Assembly: GCA_030323885.1 (NCBI GenBank)
Contig: CM059198.1
Location: 6,842,086-6,906,085, forward strand
Source of the DNA: Branchipolynoe longqiensis
Taxonomy: Eukaryota; Annelida; Polychaeta; Phyllodocida; Polynoidae
DNA length: 64,000 nt
Direction: 5' to 3'
In this document: positions 21,521 to 32,087 of the stretch, piece by piece
Layout: each line of letters opens with the position of its first letter
Position numbering within the stretch: position 1 is the first letter of the stretch
Notes under the pieces: generated by a model
Database searches by the model: none
Told to the model about the DNA's origin: nothing
Seen by the model: the letters and a program-made list of their open reading frames with translations, nothing else
Program-made: the position numbers and the translations under genes

Positions 21521-23909
21521 TCATTTCATTACGGTATTAACCCCTAGTCTTTGTATTGGCCGAATAACTCGGCCGTATCGTGTAGTATAATTATCTGTTT
21601 GTGTTGGTACTACATGTTCGATTGGTCGTGTACTATTTTTATTCGATACGAAAATGTGTTTCCGATTCCTTCTTATTATGTGGTTTTGGGAATTTAATAT
21701 AGTGTAGTCCCTAGGACCCGGAGCGTGTGCCTGTATTATCTTTCCTGATGCCCATCTGCCTGTGTGATGTAAATACCGTATGTCATCACCTGTTTGCAAT
21801 TTTGGGTGTGCACATCCTGCATGTGCATCAAAATATTTCTTTTGGTTTTGTTGTATTTTACCCAGCTCAGTGTGTTTTGATTTTTTACAATCCGGTTTCA
21901 ACTGTGCATCTAAAATTGGTATCCGTGTTCTTAGCCTACGTGACATTAGTAATTGTGCAGGTGATGCCTCAAGGCCGTTTATTGTGGTGTTTCGATAATT
22001 TAATAATGCAATATATGGATCCTTCTTGTCCAAAATGGATTTCTTGATCATCAACTTTACAGTTTGTACGTATCTTTCTACTTGGCCATTACTTTGTGGG
22101 AACATTGGGTTAGACAATGTTGGCATGAAGTCATAGTCCTTTGCAAACTGTAAGTACTCTGCAATGCTAAACTGCGGTCCGTTGTCTGAAACAACAATTT
22201 TAGGAATACCATACCTGCAAAATATTTGTTTCAAATTGTGTATTATTGACTGGCTGGTAGACGTGATCAATTCTACTATTTCTGGAAATTTGGTATAATA
22301 ATCAATTATTAACAGAAAATTAGTACTTTCAACAGAAAACAAGTAAACCCCTACCTTGTAATACGGAATACAAGTTATCTGATGATTTATCAGTGTTTCG
22401 CCATGTTGCTTGTTAAGCATTTCTTCGCAAATTTGACAACGTGACACTTTATCTTCAATTTGACTACCCATACCAGGCCAAAAGATGTTGTCCCTTGCCA
22501 ATTGTTTGCATTTTACTATGCCTAGATGCGACTCATGTATTTTATCTAGCATCTCTTTCTGCATTGTACTTGGAATTATAATGTGATTATCTCTTAATAA
22601 CACATTGTCTTGTATAGTTATGTAATTTCTATACGTAAAAAATGGTTTCACCTCAGGTCTGAGACCACTATTAAGTTTAGGCCAACCATTTTTTGTCAAA
22701 AGTAGAACCTGCTCCAATGTTCTATCTTTGTTCATTTTTTGTCTTACTCTGTTCACACTGTCCACCTCTAAGTCCACCGCAGCAACTGTGATGTCAGTGT
22801 CGAACAAGTTGCCCGGTGAAGTTAATTTGGTATGAGCTCTGGACAGCCCGTCTGCAAAATACATGAGCGTGCCTGTAATATGTATTACTGTTAGGTTATA
22901 ATTTTGTAACCTCATCCTCATGCGTTGCATCCTCGCGGATAGTGTGTGTATAGGTTTATTCATTATAGCTACTAAAGGTTTGTGGTCAGTTTGTATTGTT
23001 ACCTCTTTCCCGTATATGTATTCATGGGAACTTTCTGCACCGAAAACAAATGGCTAATAACTCCTTTTCAATTACAGCATAATTTGTTTGCGTCCTATCC
23101 AATGCTTTGGATGCCATGGCAACAGGTTTATTTTCCTGAAACAAGGTTGCCCCTAGGCCAGATTTTGATGTGTCTACTTGTAGTACAATGTCTTGTTTGA
23201 CATCAAAATACTTCAGAACAGGTGCTTTTGTTAATAACTTTTTAAGTTTGTTGAATGAATACATCTGCTCATCCTGCCAATGCCATGCTATATCTTTGTT
23301 GAGCACCACTCTTAAAGGCTTAGTTAACTCTGCCATGTTAGGAATGAATTTACTTACATATCCAACCTTTCCTAAAAATCTCTGGACTGCCTTTTTATCA
23401 CCAGGTGATGGCATATCAATTATTGCTTGTATACGTTCTTTGTTAGGTAATAATCCCTCAGCTGTTATTAAATGACCAACATAATTTATCTGTTCCTGAC
23501 AAATTTTAGACTTTTTGGGGTTTAATTTTAAATTGAATTCCCTGGCTCTCTCCAACACTGACTTTAATCTGTTGTTGTGTTCCTGTATATCTTTACCATA
23601 AACCAGGATGTCATCAGTGATGACATTCACACCGTCCAAATCACCTAGTATTGTATTCATTTCCTCGATAAAAATATCACCGGCTGTTTTTATGCCAAAT
23701 GGTAAGCGAGTGAAACGATACCGACCCCATGGTGTATTAAATGTGCATAACTTTGAACTTTCCGTATCCAACTGAATTTGCCAATAACCACTGTTGGCAT
23801 CTATAACCGAAAAATATTTGGCCCCATTCTTATTTGCTACTACCTCCTCGATTGTGCGAGTTGGATATGGGCCCCTTAATATTGCCTTATTCAGTTTAGT
23901 TGGGTCCAA
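21521..23909 (-). pseudogene. element D RT, RNase H and integrase (two frames)
   Basis: 23909-23022 holds [36 protein letters not shown], the catalytic box TDDILVYG at about 23600 (first residue T where A is usual), and the start of RNase H (QVDTSKSGLGATL). The frame breaks near 23015-23025. 22963-21521 carries the end of RNase H (FADGLSRAH), the integrase zinc domain (C..C at about 22430), the core with VVSDNGPQF at about 22185, and a tail with WASGKIIQAH. Apart from that break and one near 23930 the frames are long, suggesting a younger copy than A, B or C. Confidence 0.92.
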
Positions 23910-24731
23910 ACATATCCTGATTTTCCCAGGCTTCCTGACAAGTTATTGAGCTCACCCATGGAGTCGGTTCTGTTTGTTTGACTATAACTTCCAAATGTAA
24001 CATCCTATCTAATTCTTTACGTACATCACCAATGATAGCATGTGGTATTCGTCTAGGTGCGTCAATTACAGGGGTTATACTCTTATCAACATGAATATGT
24101 GCATCTACTTTTATTTTACCAAGACCGCTGAATACGTCATTATACATATTTACCAATTTATTAGCACTTGCTTCAGGATATGTTACGGTGTTTATAGAAC
24201 CCAGTCTGGCAATCAGGTTGAGGGCAACACATGCATTCTTTCCAAGGAGGGGGTTACCTTCACTTGTAACTTGAAACTTCAAGTGTTGACCGCGTATGGT
24301 GGTGCATGTCTCCCCTTGTGGTTGTATACGTTGCCCTGTATATGTCACCAGGTGGCAACGCAGTGGAGACATGGTAACGTTGCTTAGTCGATCATATATA
24401 ATCCGTGGAATAATGTTTGCCTCAGAACCCGTATCCAGTTTAAACTTGACCACATTGTTGTTCAACATAACATCCATGTACCGCAGTCCCTCTGCATTGC
24501 CATTGTTGTCATGTAATGCACCGACGAATAAATCATACACATCCTCTTCCCCATCGTATGGTTGAATCCACTCACTTTGTTCGTTCTGACGTCCGATGTT
24601 GATCTTGTTGACCGCCGTAGTCCTACGTCCAGTGCTCCTACACATCTTGACGAAATGCCCTACTTTCCTGCAGCCAGAGCATTGCTTGTCTTTTGCAGGG
24701 CATCGTCCCTGTATATGCTGATAACCGCAAT
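23896..24731 (-). pseudogene. element D gag end and protease
   Basis: From 24731 downward: the end of the first zinc knuckle (YCGYQHIQGRCP; its first Cys is lost at the junction with the TIR element), the second knuckle (CSGCRKVGHFVKMC), the protease [13 protein letters not shown] at about 24425, and the linker into RT (TPWVSS at about 23950). The frame shifts near 23935, just before RVC. Gag upstream of the knuckles is absent. Confidence 0.88.
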
Positions 24732-25460
24732 AAGCGAGTTCAGCATCTCGGGCGTGCGGTGGTTGATGGGAAGTCATCGGGATAAACAAACCCACATGCA
24801 TGACAGTGATGACTACGCGCAGTGCAAAACGTTAGTTTTATTCCAAATTAATCGAAATCCAGAACCCTAATCTCATCAATTTAATATAATCTTCTTGGTA
24901 AACACGTTTTCTATATGTGTACCAAGCGATTTGTCTCTAGGTTGTGTGGTTTTAGAGATATTTAACTTTTTCTGTAAGAAGATTGCTCACGGCCATTGAG
25001 TTTGCCTCTGACACCTGTCCGCGCAGTGCAAAACGTTCGTTTTATTCAAAATTAATAGAAATCCAGAACCCTAACCATATCAATTTAATATAATCTTCTT
25101 GGTAAACATGTTTTCTATATGTGTACCAAGCGATTTGTTTCTAGGTGGTATGGTTTTAGAGATTTTTCACTTTGTCTGTAAGAAGATTGCTCAAGCCTCA
25201 AGGCCATTGAGTTTGCTGGTACACGCAGTGTGAAACATTAGTTTTATTCAAAATTTATAGAAATCCAGAACCCTAACCATATCAATTTAATATAATATTC
25301 TTGGTAAACATGTTTTCTATATGTGTACCAAGCGATTCACTTTTTCTGTAAGAAGATTCTCACGGCCATAAGTGCAATGCAAAATGTGGTTTTGTTTATC
25401 CCGACAGCAACGACCGGAAGTCGGCCCAGCACATGCGCGCGGACAATGCTGAACTCGCTT
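24732..25460. mobile_element. TIR element (MITE-like) made of three AT-rich tandem modules
   Basis: AAGCGAGTTCAGCAT at 24732-24746 is exactly complementary to 25446-25460. A second inverted pair, CGGGATAAACAAA (24778-24790), matches 25391-25403, giving imperfect arms of about 60-70 bases. Between them are three copies of a module of about 205 bases (starting near 24814, 25020 and 25222) and a fourth partial one. No coding sequence. It interrupts gag of element D. No target duplication was recognised. Confidence 0.7.
24814..25390. repeat. 205-bp tandem modules shared with the foldback arms
   Basis: Each module contains TTAATATAATCTTCTTGGTA, TTTCTATATGTGTACCAAGC and a GGTTTTAGAGATWTTTMACT-type segment. 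The same sequence in the same order forms the AT-rich arms of the foldback elements at 35043-35170 and 63650-63780. Confidence 0.85.
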
Positions 25461-25561
25461 GTTAGAGCATTTTATGTGACCAATTTCATATGACGTCAGC
25501 ATGGCTATTTAGGTCAGTGCGCGCGCTGCTTGGCTGCAGGACAACATCCGGTCACACTGCA

Positions 25562-25829
25562 GATGCGCGAAAAGGAAGAAAGCAAGGCAGGGGTGGAAAT
25601 AAGGCGTTTATTTTCGCCTCAGACAGACAGAGTATACATAGAAATGAGAGAGGCTCATGAGGAGCAACAGTACAAAGGCTCATAAGGAGCAAAGGTGCAA
25701 TGTAAGAAATAACAATAAATGGAAGAAAGTAAAAAAGCTCATGAGGAGCAAGGTACAGGGTAAATAAAGTTCAGTTCATAGTCGAGTGTCAGTATGAATG
25801 AGGGGGTGCCGAGGAGCCCTCCACCGCTG
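25562..25829 (-). repeat. B2 repeat of element F
   Basis: Matches 26657-26924 (B1) and 26177-26444 with few changes, from GATGCGCG to the GAGGAGCCCTCCACC motif, after which the copies diverge. Confidence 0.88.
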
Positions 25830-25870
25830 GAAGAGAATGTGTCTAAGGAGGAAGATGGGTGGGTGGGTGG

Positions 25871-26176
25871 AGGAAAAAAGAGGAGAGAGCTGAAAGGCGG
25901 CAGGAGGGCGAGTGCCTGAGGGAGGTCAGCGGGCGACCTTATAAGGGGAAAGGGACGGGCGACAGCAGGTGAGGTGTGAATGCTGCCGGCCCGGGGGAGG
26001 GCGAGAGGTGGCGAGCAGCGGGCGTCGGGTGAGGCGCGAATGCTGCGCGGCAGGGGGGCGTGGGGAGGAGGCGGCGCGCGGCGGCGTCGGCCGAGGTGAG
26101 AAGCAGCGCGACAGCGCGGGGCGGGGGAGGGTCTCTTCCTTTCCTCGCATCAAACGTAATGCTTCGCATTACGACC
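25871..26176 (-). repeat. A2 repeat of element F
   Basis: 306 bp, almost identical to A1 at 31307-31612. Ends GCATTACGACC, where the next B-type sequence begins (GATGCGCG). Confidence 0.9.
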
Positions 26177-26656
26177 GATGCGCGAAAAGGAAGAAAGCAA
26201 GGCAGGGGTGGAAATAAGGCGTTTATTTTCGCCTCAGACAGACAGAGTATACATAGAAATGAGAGAGGCTCATGAGGAGCAACAGTACAAAGGCTCATAA
26301 GGAGCAAACGTGCAATGTAAGAAATAACAATAAATGGAAGAAAGTAAAAAAGCTCACGAGGAGCAAGGTACAGGGTAAATAAAGTTCAGTTCATAGTCGA
26401 GTGTCAGTATGAATGAGGGGGTGCCGAGGAGCCCTCCACCAAGATGGCGGAGAGGGCTCGAGGCGCGCCCGAGGGGGCGAGGCGGGGCACGTATGCGTGG
26501 ACCGCCTCGGAGGTCCAGGTGCCTTGCGCCATGATCTCGGGGAGGGGGACCCCGGCGCGCTGGCAGGCCTGGGCGGCCCCTCGGCGGAGGCTGTGCAGGG
26601 TGAAGGCCTCGGGCGCTGGCACTCCTTGGGCCAACAGGCCCCCTCGCATTACGACC
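26177..26656 (-). repeat. partial head-to-tail duplication: B repeat plus recombinase end
   Basis: 26177-26642 matches 26657-27122 and includes the C-terminal 79 codons of the recombinase with HSLRRGAAQ and HAYVP. It ends in a 14-base piece of the A terminus (CTCGCATTACGACC, 26643-26656), followed by B1. The joint TTACGACC|GATGCGCGA therefore occurs twice (26176/26177 and 26656/26657). Confidence 0.85.
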
Positions 26657-26883
26657 GATGCGCGAAAAGGAAGAAAGCAAGGCAGGGGTGGAAATAAGGC
26701 GTTTATTTTCGCCTCAGACAGACAGAGTATACATAGAAATGAGAGAGGCTCATGAGGAGCAACAGTACAAAGGCTCATAAGGAGCAAACGTGCAATGTAA
26801 GAAATAACAATAAATGGAAGAAAGTAAAAAAGCTCACGAGGAGCAAGGTACACGGTAAATAAAGTTCAGTTCATAGTCGAGTG

Positions 26884-27760
26884 TCAGTACGAATGAGGGG
26901 GTGCCGAGGAGCCCTCCACCAAGACGGCGGAGAGGGCTCGAGGCGCACCCGAGGGGGCGAGGCGGGGCACGTATGCGTGGACCGCCTCGGAGGTCCAGGT
27001 GCCTTGCGCCATGATCTCGGGGAGGGGTACCCCGGCGCGCTGGCAGGCCTGGGCGGCCCCTCGGCGGAGGCTGTGCAGGGTGAAGGCCTCGGGCGCTGGC
27101 ACTCCTTGGGCCAACAGGGCCCCTCGCAGCAGCGTGGTAAGGGAGCGCGGGTCGAGGGGGCGGCCGGAGGGCATCATGAAGGCAGGGGCATCCGGAGCAG
27201 GGGGGCAGAGGGCGAAGGCCCCAAGCCAGGCTGCTACGGGGCATAGGGCGGAGCCGGGGATGGCAGGAACGAAGAGGGCCACCGCGCCCGAGGGCTTTGA
27301 GATGGTCTTGGAACTTCTGATCAGGAGGCGGAGCCCTCCGGGCGCGGGGCGGACGTCGTCACGGGTGAGGGTGTGGGGGCCGCCCCACCCCTCGGGACTC
27401 GGGGCCAGCAGGTTGGATTGCCGCAGCATCCCGAAGTACCCGAGGAGGAGCGCGGCCCGAGGAACAAGCGAGGCGGGGCCCGCTCGGGAGAGGTGGTTGA
27501 TGGCGAGGGCGAGCTGCTGTGGAGACAGGGGGGGGCGCCTGCCGCTGGACGTGGGTGGAGGTACGCTCCGCTCCTCGGCAGACGTCCTTGGGGAGTCGGG
27601 CATCAAAGCCCGAGGTGAGGCCCCCGGCGCCCTCCACCCAGGAGCGAGCTCCCGAGATGGTGTTCTTCACGGAGGCGGGGGCGAGCGGTGAAAGCGGCCA
27701 CGTCGAAGGGCGTGGGCGCGAGGGGGTCCACGCCTCGGGCAACCGCGTAGGAGACAACTC
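26884..27760 (-). pseudogene. element F tyrosine recombinase
   Basis: The main frame 27606-26884 (240 codons) carries LLGYFGMLRQSNLL (first catalytic Arg), a strand region with RSSKTI, HSLRRGAAQAC (catalytic His-x-x-Arg) and TWTSEAVHAYVP (candidate nucleophilic Tyr). These are the landmarks of phage-integrase-type recombinases in Ngaro/DIRS elements. The N-terminal helical part continues upstream in other frames (VSYAVARGVDPL near 27740, SVKNTISGARSWVEG near 27660), so frameshifts lie near 27690 and 27600. The enzyme would join a circular DNA copy into the genome without an integrase. Confidence 0.86.
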
Positions 27761-27849
27761 CTCGGCCAGGCGACGACGGTTTCTCCAGGTCGCCGGGGCG
27801 AGGGCTGCGACTCGGAAGCGAGGGACGGCGGCGACCTCGGCAGGGGGGA

Positions 27850-29447
27850 AACCTACAAACCGGAGAAAAAGGGGAAAGCGTCATGGGTGGCGTCGACTGG
27901 GAGAAGCCCGAGGCGTGCCACCTCGGCGTGGGCCGTCGCGGCCCAGGCCCCCGGCAGGTGGGCGCGGCTGAGGGCATCGGCGAGGAGGAGGTCCGCCCCG
28001 GGCTTGTGGATGATTCGGAGCTCGAAAGAGCCGGTGGCCGCCATCAGCCAAAGCTCCCGCGCGCATGTCCCGAGGGTAGGGTCTCGGGCGCGACGGCGGA
28101 GGCCATGTTGTCGGTGTTCACCAGGACCGTCGCCCCCGCGACGTCGTCCGGGGGGAGGGCGCGGAGGGCGACGACGAGGTTGACCGCCTCGAGCTCGTGT
28201 ATGGCCGAGAAGCGCGCCCGGAAGTCCTCGGAGTACCCTCGGGCGTAGTAGTGCGTGGGGGAGAAGGCCCCGCCGCCGGTGAGGCAGGAGTCGCACTCGA
28301 TCACCCACCGGCGACCCTCGGGAGCCCGGAGGAGGTGGAGGCCGTTGGAGATTCGCCCGTAGGCGGCGAACCACCTCAGATCCCGGAGGGCGTCGTCGGC
28401 GAGGGTGAGAGTGGAGGTCCCGAAGCAGCTGCGCAACGCCCCGAGGAGCCGGCCCATGAACTTCCGGCCGGGGAGTACGCAGCTGCTTACGTGGTTGAGG
28501 CGACCGAGGAGGCTCTGGAGCTCCTGCTTCCCGAGGGTGGGGCGGGCGATGCGGTCCTCGCAGTCGTCGACGAGGGCCTGGACTTTTTCGGGGGCGACTC
28601 GGATGGTCATCGCCTCGCTGTCGAGGGCGAACCCGAGCCAGGTGAGGCGGACAGCGGGCGGGTGACACTTTCCGGGTGCCACGTCGAGGCCGAGGGCTGT
28701 GGTGAGGGCGAGGAATGCGTCAAACGCCTGGCACGCCCTCAGGTAGGAGCCCTCGCACCCGATAAAATCGTCGACGTAGACGAGGGCGTGGAAGCCCTCG
28801 CGCCGAAGAATCCAGGCCACCGCCGAGGTGACGCGGACGCAGGCCGCGCCCGAGGAGCGGCACCCAAAGGGAAGGGCGAGGTCGATGTAGGTCCCCCCGT
28901 TCAAGCATATCCCGTAGAGAGGGCAAGATAGGGGGTCGGCACGGAGCTGGCGGTAGGCCCGGGATATGTCCGCCGACCAGACGTAGGCCCCAGTGCCCTC
29001 GGAGATTAGGCGGCGGCCAACGTCGGCGACGGACGGGAGGGTGTAGGTGTGGGGCTCCCCGAGGTACTCGCGGCGGGGGATGCCCGAGTTTACACTGGCC
29101 CCTCGGGGATGGGAGAGGTCGACGATGACCCGCCTCTTGTCTGAGTCGGACTTGGGGCGGGTCATCATAGGAGAGACCTGCGTCCAAGGAGAGAAGGGGG
29201 GGACATGGAAAGGGCCGATGAGGGCGCCGAGGGCGAGCTCCGTGTCGACGAATGCCTGGACGTGGGGAAGGAACTCCGGGGGCTCACGGTGGTTTGAAAA
29301 GGAGGGTCGAGGGAGGGTAGGGGCGGAGTAGTTGGCTGGGAAGCCGAACTCGAGGAGGTCGAGGACGGCCTGGTCGGGGTAGCCCTGGAGGCGGGAGCGC
29401 CAAGCAGGAATGTGGAGGCCTGAGGGGAGGGGGATGCGGGCGGCCAA
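27850..29447 (-). pseudogene. element F reverse transcriptase and RNase H
   Basis: The 467-codon frame (29447-28044) begins with IPLPSGLHIPAWR and includes WTQVSPMMTRPKS, RVIVDLSHPRGASVNSGIPR, WSADISRAYRQL, LPFGCRSSGAACVRV and the catalytic YVDDF at about 28770. RNase H starts with IECDSCLTGGGAF (28300) and includes NTDNMA. Near 28080 the frame shifts, and the end (ELWLMAATGSFELRIIHKPG, then LLADALSRAH) lies in another frame to about 27853. The RT is of the YR-element type, matching 15060-15600 and 40420-41400. Confidence 0.9.
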
Positions 29448-30070
29448 AAAATTAGGTAGGCCCGCTTCCCGGAGGGCGGTGTAGGTGCGGAGGAAGGTAG
29501 GGTAGCGGTCCCACGCCTCGCCGGAGGTGTGGGGCCAGGAGGCGAGGATGGTGGGGCGGTACTGAGAGGGGGTGGGGCCGCAGGAGGGGGCGGCGGGGAG
29601 GGTGGCTTGGAGGTCGGGGTTGATGCCGTCGATGGTGGGCTCGTCGAGGGTGGGCGGCGGGGCGGGATGGGTTTCAGGAGATGCGGCTGGGGCGGGTGAG
29701 GGGGGCAGCGAAGCCGTGGGCGGTCAGGGGAGGGTCTGGGGCGGGCAGGGGGGGCGGGGGGTCGGGGGGGTCGGGGGGGCAGAGGAAAGCGGTGTCGCCT
29801 GGGTCGAGGTGGACGTCTGAGTCGAGGGTGATGGGCAGCTGGCGCTGGGCGGCGGTGGGAGCCTTACTGGGGGGGGCGCTGGGCCCTGAGTGATAGGTGG
29901 TTGCCGATGAGGTCGGCAGTGCCGAGGCGGCGGTCAGGCCGCGCCTCGGGCAAGCTGGTGGCGCACTGGTGAGTGTTGTCAGGGGGGGCTGGCAGGGGTG
30001 CGGTGGGCGGCTTTGTCAGGGTAGGTGGGCCGGTTAGGGGCCTCCGGGCCGGGCAGGAGGTGCCGGCTTC
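29448..30070 (-). other. gag-RT spacer of element F
   Basis: GC- and G-rich on the + strand. The minus frame continues upstream of 29447 with the LPNFLAARIPLPSG-type start near 29450 and the FWP motif near 29530. Between 29570 and 30050 there is only low-complexity proline-rich coding on this strand. No separate gene can be supported. Confidence 0.5.
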
Positions 30071-31260
30071 CTAAAAATCCGGCGAGGCGGGGGCCGCCGC
30101 ACGTGCGCGCTTCGCCAAGCATGCGTCCTCACTATGCATGGTGAGCACTTTGCGCACATTGGCGCAGTATGCGCAGGCGTGGCGCTGCTTGGCGGCCCCT
30201 TGGCCGTGGGCCTCCCCCGGGGTGGCTTGGGTGCAGGAGGTAGGATCCCGGTTCCAGGCGTAGCAGGGTGCCCCGTGGAGGTCCCTGCTGTAGGTCACGC
30301 GGGTGTCGGGGTGGGCGCGGGGCTGGGGTCGGGGTCGTGCAGGGTCGAGTTGGCGGGCTGGGGTGCTGGCGGCTTGGGCGGGCATGGCGATGCACTCGAC
30401 TCTCAGGAGGTTGAGAGCTACCGGGTCATGCCACCCGTGGGGGAGCCTTCCGTCCGCGATCCACGTGAACACGGTCTCGGAGTATCGACGGACGGTCGGC
30501 CACGGGTAGATGAGGTTATCCCGGGCCAGTGCAAGGTGGTGGTGGTGGAGTCCCTGGGCGGAGTGGGCGGGGAAGTCGGGGTGGTCAATGAGGGTGAGAA
30601 GGGCGAGGCTATACTCGTCTTTCGTTGCCTCGCCCCTCTTCACCGGTTTTCTCTCAGGCCCCCTCTCTACCAGATCCGACGGAAATATGTAGTCGACCGG
30701 GATACCTTTGCGCCTCATGGAGTGACGCGCCTCGGCGGAGGCCAGGATATCCCGGCCGCGGAGGCCGGGGTGTGCCGCCTCGGTTCCTCGTGGTATGCCG
30801 GCGACGTGGCTGGTGCGGCTTGCGTGGCGAGGTGGCGGTTCCTCTCATATTCTGGGTGAGCCGCCCCGGGCAGGGTTGCCTGAGGCGAGGCGGGGGCCGG
30901 GCTCCGACGGCGGCGCGCACCCGAGGCTCTGGGGTAGGGCAGGCGGCCTGGTGTCTTGGGGCAGGTGAGGGCGCCTCCGGCGCGGGCCGGGCCTCCCCGG
31001 CCTCCAGGGTGTCCATCCTGGCGCTAATCTCCGCGGCAGTCTGGCGCACCTCGGCGGCGGTCTGGCGCTGATCAAGCTGGAGGCGCTGGAGGGCTTCCAG
31101 GATCGCCGAGGTCTCGGCGCCCGAGGACCGGTCCGAGGGCGCCGCGGGAGACGCCGGGGCTGAAGCCGGAGACTCGTCCCGCCGGGGTGTTGAGGATGGC
31201 CCCGGGGTGCGGGGGGCGGCGGCCCGGGAGCTCTTGCGTCCCTTTCCTTTTCCTTGAGGC
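30071..31260 (-). pseudogene. element F gag-like protein with Cys/His-rich C-terminus
   Basis: The start MPQGKGKGRK at 31260 leads into a Ser/Ala/Pro-rich region and a short heptad-like stretch (LQRLQLDQRQTAAEVRQTA) at about 31080-31030 that may form a coiled coil. The frame shifts near 30720-30800. A second frame (30718-30071) has IPVDYIFPSDLV, a conserved helical region (YSLALLTLIDHPDF, TVRRYSETVFTWI), and a C-terminus with GAPCYAWNRDPTSC, then HACAYCANVR and a further H-x4-C. The same Cys/His pattern is in element K at 39588-39800, so it is a conserved domain, probably nucleic-acid binding. That function is inference. Confidence 0.78.
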
Positions 31261-31306
31261 ATGGTGCAGCTTGAGGTGAAGCAGCAATCCGAGGTGGAGA
31301 CCAAAC

Positions 31307-31612
31307 AGGAAAAAAGAGGAGAGAGCTGGAAGGCGGCAGGAGGGCGAGTGCCTGAGGGAGGTCAGCGGGCGACCTTATAAGGGGAAAGGGACGGGCGACA
31401 GCAGGTGAGGTGTGAATGCTGCCGGCCCGGGGGAGGGCGAGAGGTGGCGAGCAGCGGGCGTCGGGTGAGGCGCGAATGCTGCGCGGCAGGGGGGCGGGGG
31501 GAGGAGGCGGCGCGGGGCGGCGTCGGCCGAGGTGAGAAGCAGCGCGACAGCGCAGGGCGGGGGAGGGTCTCTTCCTTTCCTCGCATCAAACGTAATGCTT
31601 CGCATTACGACC
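31307..31612 (-). repeat. A1 repeat of element F
   Basis: 306 bp, paired with A2 at 25871-26176. Ends GCATTACGACC. The outer flank AATTCAAT also follows the same end of element G at 20745. Confidence 0.9.
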
Positions 31613-31699
31613 AATTCAATGGCTATTCCAAGCGATTTGTTAATAGGTTGTGTGGTTTTAGAGATATTTCACTTTTCACTAACACTAACACTAAGTCCA
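31613..31699. repeat. left arm (remnant) of foldback element 1
   Basis: CCAAGCGATTTGTTAATAGG and the GGTTTTAGAGATATTTCACT segment are the inverted counterpart of 35060-35120 and match the right arm at 63806-63880. The outer part of the arm is replaced by element F. The loop begins at CACTAACACTAACACTAA. Confidence 0.85.
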
Positions 31700-31709
31700 A
31701 ACCAAGATT

Positions 31710-32087
31710 GTGAATGTGTTCGCAACCAAGTTCACACCTGACCTGGAGGCAGCCACATTAAGAGACTACCTGAAGGGAAAGCTGAACGTGGAAATTCAAT
31801 GCCGCAAGATTGAAACGGAAAGGAAGCGATTTGCCTCATTCCAGGTAACAGCAGAATGTGTGGACCCTAAGGTATTATATGACCATAGTATCTGGCCGAC
31901 AGGTGCTTTTGTGCGGAGGTACTATGAGCCGAGGAGACCATGCCATGGTACAGAAGCAGTAAACATAAGGAACTCTGATCAAGGTGAGGTGAGTCTACCC
32001 AATCAAAATGACAAGAACAATGAGCAAGGTGTGGTAGGAGTTGAGGCCAAGAGACCTAATCAGCCTGTACAAGGTGCGAACAGTTAA
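31710..32087 (+). CDS. LINE H ORF1 C-terminal part
   Basis: Open from the truncated 5' end of the element, so no true start is visible. The 118-codon segment has a compact domain (FATKFTPDLEAATLRDYL, then ERKRFASFQVTAE and WPTGAFVRRYYEPRR) and a polar tail. It resembles ORF1 RNA-binding domains of CR1/jockey-type LINEs in layout, by general similarity only. It ends in TAA at 32085-32087. The ORF2 coding sequence continues in the same frame directly after this stop. Confidence 0.65.
   Translation: MNVFATKFTPDLEAATLRDYLKGKLNVEIQCRKIETERKRFASFQVTAECVDPKVLYDHSIWPTGAFVRRYYEPRRPCHGTEAVNIRNSDQGEVSLPNQNDKNNEQGVVGVEAKRPNQPVQGANS

Larger units (their letters stand above)
21521..24731 (-). mobile_element. 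Ty3-type LTR retrotransposon D (no LTRs seen)
   Basis: On the minus strand: zinc-knuckle end of gag, protease, RT, RNase H and integrase, closing with TRYGRVIRPIQRL before the stop at 21521. At the 5' side it is cut at 24731 by the TIR element. No LTR can be found at either end. It is the best preserved integrase/RNase H frame of the five Ty3 copies (480 codons) and is closest to element A in sequence. Confidence 0.9.
25562..31612 (-). mobile_element. GC-rich YR (Ngaro-like) retroelement F with split direct repeats
   Basis: On the minus strand the order is A1 repeat (31612-31307), gag-like region, RT/RNase H, tyrosine recombinase, B1 repeat (26924-26657), a 480-bp partial duplication, A2 repeat (26176-25871) and B2 repeat (25829-25562). 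A1 and A2 are both 306 bp; B1 and B2 are about 268 bp. This A1-ORFs-B1-A2-B2 arrangement is typical of Ngaro-type YR retroelements. The outer ends, GATGCGCGAAAAGGAAG and CTTCCTTTCCTCGCATC, are also imperfect inverted repeats. Coding regions are GC-rich (far above the flanks) and frameshifted in several places. Confidence 0.88.

Noticed and set aside
26999..27691. + strand frame of 230 codons and similar ones at 28197-28931, 30134-30859
   Set aside because: Antisense shadows of the GC-rich YR-element proteins, which have clear motifs on the minus strand.
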